Source of the DNA: Bradyrhizobium lupini
Lineage (GTDB): Bacteria > Pseudomonadota > Alphaproteobacteria > Rhizobiales > Xanthobacteraceae
Assembly: GCF_040939785.1 (NCBI RefSeq)
Contig: NZ_CP162553.1
Location: 3,534,001 to 3,598,000 of the forward strand
Length of the DNA stretch: 64,000 bases
Direction: 5' to 3'
Within the stretch, counting starts at the first letter, position 1, and each line of letters opens with the position of its first letter. Below, piece by piece: positions 54,699 through 64,000 of this stretch. Under the pieces are notes generated by a model. The model made no database searches, was not told the origin of the DNA, and worked only from the letters and a program-made list of their open reading frames with translations. The translations under genes were made by a program, and so were the position numbers.

Positions 54699-57401
54699 AT
54701 GGTTGATACCAAGACCCCTGGCGACAAGAAGCTGAGCGTTCCGAGCAAGACGCTATCGCTCAAGCCGCGCGTCGAAACGGGCACCGTGCGCCAGAGCTTC
54801 AGTCATGGCCGTAGCAAACAGGTCGTGGTCGAGAAGCGTGGCAAGCGCCGTGTCGACGGCAGCCCTGAACCGCAGGTGGCCGAAGTGGCGAAGCCCGCGC
54901 CGGCCGCCGCGCCCAAGCCTGCCCCGGCGCGCCCCGCGCCGCCGCGCAACGCCGGCTCCGGCGTGGTGCTGCGCACGCTGACCGAGGACGAACGTTCCGC
55001 CCGCGCCAGCGCGCTGGCCGATGCCAAGGTGCGCGAAGTCGAAGAGCGCCGCCATGCCGAAGAAGAGGCCCAGCGCCGCGCGGTCCGCGAAAGCGCCGAG
55101 CGTGCTGATCGTGAGGCCGCCGAAGCCCGCCGCAAGGCCGAGGAGGAGCGTCACCGTCACGAGGAGGAAGCCAAGCGGAAGGCCGAAACCGAGGCCAAGA
55201 AGCGTTTTGGCGAAGGCGAGCAGCCGCAATCTGTGGCGCGCCCTGCAACGGGGACCTCGGCCGCTCCTGCAGCGCGGCCCGGAGCGCCGATGGCGCGACC
55301 CGGCACAACCACCACGGCACGCCCGGGAACAACGACCGCGCGACCCGGAACGACCACGCAGCGGCCGGGAGGCCCGGTGGGCCGCGCCCCCGCCGTCGCA
55401 GCCGGACCGGACGAGGACGACGGTCCGCGCCAGATCCGTCGCGGCCCCGGCGGCGCTGCGCGGCCTGTGGTCGCTCCCAAGCCCACCCACAAGCCCGGCC
55501 CGCAGAAGGAGCGCGGCCGCCTGACGGTCGTCACCGCCTTCAATGCCGACGACGTCCGCGAGCGCTCGATCGCCTCGTTCCGCCGCCGCACCCAGCGCCT
55601 GAAGGGCCATGCCGCGAACGAGCCGAAGGAAAAGCTCATCCGCGAGGTGGTCATTCCGGAAGCGATCACCATCCAGGAGCTCGCCAACCGCATGTCGGAG
55701 CGCGCGGTGGAAATCATCCGCATGCTGATGAAGCAGGGCGCGATCCACAAGATCACCGACGTGATCGATGCCGACACTGCGCAGCTGATCGCCGAGGAGC
55801 TTGGTCACACCGTCAAGCGCGTTGCCGCGTCCGACGTTGAAGAAGGCCTGTTCGACGCCATCGACGATTCGACCGACACCGAGCCGCGCTCGCCGGTGGT
55901 GACGGTGATGGGTCACGTCGACCACGGCAAGACCTCGCTGCTCGATGCGCTTCGTCATGCCAACGTGGTCTCCGGCGAAGCCGGCGGCATCACCCAGCAT
56001 ATCGGCGCCTATCAGGTGCTGTCGCCCGAAAGCGGCAAGAAGATCACCTTCATCGACACGCCCGGCCACGCCGCGTTCACCGCGATGCGCGCGCGCGGCG
56101 CCAAGGTGACCGACATCGTCGTGCTGGTGGTTGCGGCCGACGACGGCGTGATGCCGCAGACGATCGAAGCCATCAACCACGCCAAGGCGGCGCGGGTGCC
56201 GATCATTGTTGCCATCAACAAGATCGACAAGCCCGACGCCAAGCCCGAGCGCGTGCGCACCGAGCTGCTCCAGCACGAGGTGCAGGTCGAATCCTTCGGC
56301 GGCGAAGTCGTCGATGTCGAAGTGTCGGCGAAGAACAAGACGAATCTCGACAAGCTGCTCGAGATGATCGCGCTCCAGGCCGACATCCTCGACCTCAAGA
56401 CCAATTCGGATCGTCCGGCCGAAGGCACCGTGATCGAAGCCAAGCTCGATCGTGGCCGCGGTCCGGTCGCGACCGTTCTGGTCCAGCGCGGCACGCTCCG
56501 TGTCGGTGACATCATCGTCGCCGGCGCCGAAATGGGCCGCGTCCGCGCGCTGATCTCGGATCAGGGCGAGACGGTGCAGGAGGCAGGTCCATCCGTGCCG
56601 GTCGAGGTGCTCGGCTTCAACGGTCCGCCGGAAGCCGGCGATCGTCTCGCCGTGGTCGAGAACGAAGCCCGCGCCCGCCAGGTCACCAGCTACCGCGCGC
56701 ACCAGAAGCGCGAGAACGCGGCTGCCTCGATCTCCGGCATGCGCGGCTCGCTCGAGCAGATGATGTCGCAGTTGAAGACGGCGGGCCGCAAGGAATTCCC
56801 GCTGATCATCAAGGCCGACGTGCAGGGCTCGCTGGAAGCGATCCTCGGCTCGCTGGAGAAGCTCGGCACCGACGAAGTCGCCGCGCGCATCCTGCATGCG
56901 GGTGTCGGCGGCATCTCGGAATCGGACGTGACGCTCGCGGAGGGCTTCAACGCCGCGATCATCGGCTTCTCGGTTCGTGCGAACAAGGAGGCCGCTGCGG
57001 CCGCCAAGCGCAACGGCATCGAGATCCGCTACTACAACATCATCTACGACCTCGTGGACGACGTGAAGAAGGCCATGAGCGGCCTGCTCGCGCCGACCCT
57101 GCGGGAAACCATGCTCGGCAATGCCGCGATCCTGGAGATCTTCAACATCTCCAAGGTCGGCAAGGTCGCCGGCTGCCGCGTCACCGACGGCACCGTGGAA
57201 CGCGGCGCCAACGTGCGCCTGATCCGCGACAACGTCGTCGTGCACGAAGGCAAGCTGTCGACGCTGAAGCGCTTCAAGGACGAAGTGAAGGAAGTCCAGT
57301 CCGGTCAGGAATGCGGCATGGCCTTCGAGAACTATCACGACATGCGCGCCGGTGACGTCATCGAGTGTTACCGCGTGGAGACGATCCAGCGCTCCCTGTA
57401 A
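54699..57401 (+). CDS. infB: Translation initiation factor IF-2
   Basis: A 900-residue IF-2, the GTPase that places fMet-tRNA on the ribosome. The long N-terminal region is low-complexity: a Lys/Arg part, an Arg/Glu helix rich in [14 protein letters not shown], then repeated RPGTTT units (about 200-230). The G domain shows [20 protein letters not shown], the G3 [15 protein letters not shown], and INKIDKPDA. The C-terminal C1/C2 domains end [14 protein letters not shown] 54699 starts [12 protein letters not shown]. The leader of 70 bases after ylxR suggests the same transcript. Confidence 0.98.
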   Translation: MVDTKTPGDKKLSVPSKTLSLKPRVETGTVRQSFSHGRSKQVVVEKRGKRRVDGSPEPQVAEVAKPAPAAAPKPAPARPAPPRNAGSGVVLRTLTEDERSARASALADAKVREVEERRHAEEEAQRRAVRESAERADREAAEARRKAEEERHRHEEEAKRKAETEAKKRFGEGEQPQSVARPATGTSAAPAARPGAPMARPGTTTTARPGTTTARPGTTTQRPGGPVGRAPAVAAGPDEDDGPRQIRRGPGGAARPVVAPKPTHKPGPQKERGRLTVVTAFNADDVRERSIASFRRRTQRLKGHAANEPKEKLIREVVIPEAITIQELANRMSERAVEIIRMLMKQGAIHKITDVIDADTAQLIAEELGHTVKRVAASDVEEGLFDAIDDSTDTEPRSPVVTVMGHVDHGKTSLLDALRHANVVSGEAGGITQHIGAYQVLSPESGKKITFIDTPGHAAFTAMRARGAKVTDIVVLVVAADDGVMPQTIEAINHAKAARVPIIVAINKIDKPDAKPERVRTELLQHEVQVESFGGEVVDVEVSAKNKTNLDKLLEMIALQADILDLKTNSDRPAEGTVIEAKLDRGRGPVATVLVQRGTLRVGDIIVAGAEMGRVRALISDQGETVQEAGPSVPVEVLGFNGPPEAGDRLAVVENEARARQVTSYRAHQKRENAAASISGMRGSLEQMMSQLKTAGRKEFPLIIKADVQGSLEAILGSLEKLGTDEVAARILHAGVGGISESDVTLAEGFNAAIIGFSVRANKEAAAAAKRNGIEIRYYNIIYDLVDDVKKAMSGLLAPTLRETMLGNAAILEIFNISKVGKVAGCRVTDGTVERGANVRLIRDNVVVHEGKLSTLKRFKDEVKEVQSGQECGMAFENYHDMRAGDVIECYRVETIQRSL

Positions 57402-57454
57402 GTCCAAATCTTACCGAAGCGCCTGGATCTTTTTGAACTGAATTGCGGGAGTAC

Positions 57455-57479
57455 GATGGCCGGATTTTTTCCGGCCATC
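57455..57479 (+). terminator. Hairpin between infB and rbfA
   Basis: GATGGCCGG (57455-57463), loop ATTTTTT, CCGGCCATC (57471-57479). A perfect 9-bp stem 53 bases after infB with T in the loop rather than after the stem. More likely a processing or partial terminator hairpin within the operon than a full stop. Confidence 0.5.
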
Positions 57480-57556
57480 CGCCCCTCTTCGTTTCAGCAA
57501 GACAAATGACAATGCCCGTGTCCCAAAAGCGGGCATGACGAGGTGATTTTCAGACC

Positions 57557-57988
57557 ATGCCCCGCCATCATCAAAAAAAGAGTTCCGCGTCTGGCGGCTC
57601 GCAACGTCAGTTGCGGGTCGGCGAGCAGGTTCGCCATGCGATAGCCGAGATTCTGGCGCAAGGCAGCGTGCATGATGCTGACCTCGAAGGTCACATCATC
57701 ACCGTGCCGGAGGTGCGGATGTCGCCCGACCTGAAGCTCGCAACAGTCTACGTGATGCCGCTCGGTGGCCGCGACACCGAGATCGTCCTCGCTGCGCTCG
57801 AGCGCAACAAGAAATTCCTGCGCGGCGAGGTCGCGCGGCGCGTTAACTTGAAATTTGCACCTGACCTTCGCTTCCGCGTCGACGAACGATTCGACGAAGC
57901 GGAACGGATCGAGAAGCTTTTGCGAACACCCGCGGTGCAGAAGGACCTGGAACAGGATCCGGATACGGATCGGGAAGAAGAACGATGA
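57557..57988 (+). CDS. rbfA: Ribosome-binding factor A
   Basis: A 143-residue cold-associated 30S maturation factor. The KH-like core includes [40 protein letters not shown] and [20 protein letters not shown], the family signature. The start is ATG 57557 ([13 protein letters not shown]), with a basic tail at each end. Its stop overlaps truB by ATGA, so translation is probably coupled. Confidence 0.95.
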   Translation: MPRHHQKKSSASGGSQRQLRVGEQVRHAIAEILAQGSVHDADLEGHIITVPEVRMSPDLKLATVYVMPLGGRDTEIVLAALERNKKFLRGEVARRVNLKFAPDLRFRVDERFDEAERIEKLLRTPAVQKDLEQDPDTDREEER

Positions 57989-59103
57989 CGATGGACCCGG
58001 CTCACGGCACGATCGGCGGCGAAGAGGCCGATCAGCTCGACGTGCAGAAGAATAATTTTGCGGACATGAGCGGCAATTCTCAGCCCGCTCAAGAGCCGCG
58101 CCGCGTCAACAACGATCCGCGCGCCAACAAGCAGAAGGGCAACCAGCCGCGCCGCGACCGTCGCGACGTCCACGGCTGGGTCGTGCTCGACAAGCCGATC
58201 GGCATGACCTCGACGCAGGCCGTTGCCGTGCTCAAGCGCCTGTTCAACGCCAAACGCGCCGGCCATGCCGGCACGCTAGATCCGCTGGCCTCCGGCGGCC
58301 TGCCGATCGCGCTCGGCGAGGCCACCAAGACCGTCCCCTTCGTCATGGACGGCCGCAAGCGCTACCGGTTCACGGTGTGCTGGGGCGAGGAGCGCGACAC
58401 CGACGACATCGAGGGCCGGGCGACCGCAACCTCGGACCAGCGCCCGACTCGGGAGGCCATCGAGGCCCTGCTGCCCCGTTTCACCGGGGTGATCCAGCAG
58501 ATCCCGCCGCGCTATTCCGCGATCAAGGTCCAGGGCGAGCGCGCCTACGACCTCGCCCGCGACGGCGAGATCGTGGAACTGGCCTCGCGCCCGGTCGAGA
58601 TTCACCGATTAAGCCTTGTAGATCAACCGGATAGCGACCTGGCCGTGTTCGAGGCCGAGTGCGGCAAGGGCACCTATGTCCGCGCGCTGGCCCGCGATAT
58701 GGGCCGGATTCTCGGCACTTACGGCCATATCTGCGCACTGCGGCGGACCCTGGTCGGCCCATTTGGCGAGAACGACATGATTCCGCTGGATCAGCTGGAG
58801 GCTTTGTGCGATAGAGCCGCGTCCGGCGAGGGTAGCCTCGCCGACGCGCTTATGCCCGTTGAGACCGCGCTGGACGACATCCCGGCACTGGCCGTCACTC
58901 GGGCTGATGCGGCAAGGCTCCATCGGGGCCAGGCCGTTTTGTTGCGCGGACGGGATGCGCCCACTTGTAGCGGCACAGTCTATGTCACGGTGGCAGGCCG
59001 GCTTCTCGCGCTTGCCGAAGTCGGCAATGGCGAAATCATCCCCAAGCGTGTGTTCAACCTGACCGGCCTGACTGCCAGCGCCGATCGCAACGAGAGAAAT
59101 TGA
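57985..59103 (+). CDS. truB: tRNA pseudouridine(55) synthase TruB
   Basis: A 372-residue pseudouridine synthase for tRNA position 55. The catalytic Asp is in [38 protein letters not shown] and [16 protein letters not shown] are further signatures, and [20 protein letters not shown] is typical. The N-terminal 60 residues are low-complexity polar and precede the conserved part; the in-frame ATG 58066 is a possible alternative start. ATG 57985 overlaps rbfA (ATGA). It is followed directly by rpsO. Confidence 0.95.
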   Translation: MTMDPAHGTIGGEEADQLDVQKNNFADMSGNSQPAQEPRRVNNDPRANKQKGNQPRRDRRDVHGWVVLDKPIGMTSTQAVAVLKRLFNAKRAGHAGTLDPLASGGLPIALGEATKTVPFVMDGRKRYRFTVCWGEERDTDDIEGRATATSDQRPTREAIEALLPRFTGVIQQIPPRYSAIKVQGERAYDLARDGEIVELASRPVEIHRLSLVDQPDSDLAVFEAECGKGTYVRALARDMGRILGTYGHICALRRTLVGPFGENDMIPLDQLEALCDRAASGEGSLADALMPVETALDDIPALAVTRADAARLHRGQAVLLRGRDAPTCSGTVYVTVAGRLLALAEVGNGEIIPKRVFNLTGLTASADRNERN

Positions 59104-59105
59104 CG

Positions 59106-59375
59106 ATGTCGATTGCCGCAGAACGCAAAGCGGAAGTCATCAAGACGAATGCCAACAAGGCCGGCGATACCGGCTCGCCAGAGGTTCAGGTCGCGATCCT
59201 GTCGGAACGCATCGCCAACCTCACCAACCATTTCAAGACCCACGTGAAGGACAATCATTCGCGTCGCGGTCTCTTGAAGCTGGTCTCGACCCGCCGCTCG
59301 CTCCTCGACTATGTGAAGAAGAAGGACGAGGCGCGCTACAAGGCGCTGCTCGAGAAGCACAACATTCGTCGTTAA
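59106..59375 (+). CDS. rpsO: 30S ribosomal protein S15
   Basis: An 89-residue S15, which binds 16S rRNA helices 20 and 22 and is exactly the usual length. The typical start [20 protein letters not shown] and [20 protein letters not shown], then [20 protein letters not shown] and KYHNIRR-like end (LLEKHNIRR) are present. ATG 59106 is used; the TTG at 59100 is in frame but adds nothing conserved. It overlaps no neighbour but lies two bases past the truB stop. An intrinsic terminator follows. Confidence 0.97.
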   Translation: MSIAAERKAEVIKTNANKAGDTGSPEVQVAILSERIANLTNHFKTHVKDNHSRRGLLKLVSTRRSLLDYVKKKDEARYKALLEKHNIRR

Positions 59376-59384
59376 GAGTTCTTG

Positions 59385-59408
59385 CGCGCGCCAACCGGCG
59401 CGCGTTTT
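59385..59408 (+). terminator. Intrinsic terminator after rpsO
   Basis: CGCGCGCC (59385-59392), loop AACC, GGCGCGCG (59397-59404), then four T. A strong 8-bp stem 9 bases after the rpsO stop. Confidence 0.7.
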
Positions 59409-59509
59409 CGCGCGTGATTTCGAACGAAAGCGTTTGTTTAAAGGTTTTTCGTCGAGGCTGCGTGCGCGTCGGATGCGAGCCGTTGACGGCGAGCATCCGG
59501 GCATGATGG

Positions 59510-59534
59510 GCGAACACCGCGCTTCGGTGTTCGC
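59510..59534 (+). promoter_or_regulatory. Leader hairpin upstream of pnp
   Basis: GCGAACACCG (59510-59519), loop CGCTT, CGGTGTTCGC (59525-59534). A perfect 10-bp stem about 215 bases before the pnp start. By analogy with E. coli it may be an RNase III substrate that lets PNPase control its own mRNA. Confidence 0.5.
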
Positions 59535-59750
59535 GTTCGTGCCGACTGACAGTCCAGCAGCAATCCGGCGGCTGGGCACAACGGGCAAGGCGCCCGTATG
59601 ACCCGAAGGGATGGACGCCATCGAAATCCAAAAACCATGGCAGGATCGCAGGACGCTGATCGCCCGCTTCGATCAACGTCCCGCAATCTTGCGCATGGTT
59701 TTTGTTTTTCGACCCGTCCTTCTTTCGAGAACCCATGAAAGAAGACCTCT

Positions 59751-61904
<2,154 letters not shown>

Positions 61905-61930
61905 ATCTCGCTACCTGCCAGAAACACGAA

Positions 61931-61955
61931 GGGCGGCCTCGCGGCCGCCCTTTTT
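61931..61955 (+). terminator. Intrinsic terminator after pnp
   Basis: GGGCGGCC (61931-61938), loop TCGC, GGCCGCCC (61943-61950), five T. A textbook intrinsic terminator between convergent pnp and katG. On the minus strand the stem lacks a T-run. Confidence 0.85.
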
Positions 61956-61980
61956 GTTTGTCGCTTGCCGAACTTTGGAA

Positions 61981-64000
<2,020 letters not shown>

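Larger units (their letters stand above)
59376..59750 (+). other. rpsO-pnp intergenic and pnp leader
   Basis: A 375-base gap holding the rpsO terminator (59385-59408), a perfect 10-bp hairpin (59510-59534) and about 215 bases of leader before pnp. I saw no gene. A long leader before pnp is usual, since pnp mRNA is self-controlled through RNase III cleavage in its leader in E. coli. Confidence 0.7.

Noticed and set aside
55293..55375. CRISPR-like short repeats
   Set aside because: They are coding repeats in frame within infB, without spacers of constant length.
54753..57407. Very long antisense open frame opposite infB (and similar ones opposite gyrB and pnp)
   Set aside because: These are shadows caused by GC-rich third positions in strongly coding genes; their translations show no family motifs and no start signals.
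57455..57479. Full operon-ending terminator between infB and rbfA
   Set aside because: The T-run is inside the loop rather than after the stem, and rbfA-truB-rpsO continue the usual operon order, so read-through is likely.

Overview
The window reads as one end of a Bradyrhizobium-like chromosome (Rhizobiales, Alphaproteobacteria), beginning inside dnaA. The basis is the high-GC coding with strong third-position bias, protein sequences that look like Bradyrhizobium orthologues, and several families of palindromic intergenic repeats typical of that genus. This is recognition from sequence, not a database result. I see no rRNA, tRNA, CRISPR or prophage.

Layout. (1) 1-12040 is the replication block: dnaA (5' end outside the window), dnaN, a frameshifted DUF559 endonuclease remnant between palindromic repeats, recF, then two tandem paralogous exported proteins with a repeated FY/GW module (the larger one frameshifted), gyrB, and a MurA whose catalytic Cys is replaced by Asp. 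(2) 12266-21254 holds mixed metabolic and envelope genes: MATE exporter, DUF2867 protein, DsbA/GST-kappa-like protein, FUSC membrane protein, MmgE/PrpD protein, a serine hydrolase, a membrane-anchored AraC regulator and a pirin. (3) 21332-34981 has purC, an IS30-family insertion inside a palindromic repeat, a SulP-STAS-cNMP-binding transporter, a frameshifted alpha/beta hydrolase divergent from a GlxA-type regulator, a succinate-semialdehyde-type dehydrogenase, a second serine hydrolase, an acyl-CoA synthetase and an adenosine-type sugar kinase. (4) 35107-50086 is mostly conserved housekeeping: murJ, trpS, a universal stress protein, a Nfu-type Fe-S protein, tsaB-rimI-fur-HAD, then miaB-phoH-ybeY-corC-like-lnt, a PraR/PhrR-like XRE regulator, an M20 peptidase and trmB. 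(5) 50083-61904 has a DUF2336 protein and then the classic rimP-nusA-ylxR/L7Ae-infB-rbfA-truB-rpsO-pnp translation/RNA operon, with a promoter plus intrinsic terminator in the rimP leader and a strong hairpin in the pnp leader. (6) katG on the minus strand runs off the right edge.

How genes work together. dnaA, dnaN, recF and gyrB serve replication and topology. MurA, MurJ and Lnt serve envelope building. tsaB, rimI, miaB, trmB, truB, trpS and ybeY serve tRNA/rRNA maturation and translation. Fur and Nfu concern iron and Fe-S clusters. KatG handles peroxide.

Most unusual points: the recF-gyrB interval with its duplicated FY/GW-module exported proteins and a conserved duplicated leader; the Cys-to-Asp MurA; an IS30 element whose transposase borrows its C-terminus and stop codon from flanking DNA; a DUF559 ORF boxed by palindromic repeats; and three genes with apparent one-base frameshifts, which are either real decay or assembly error.
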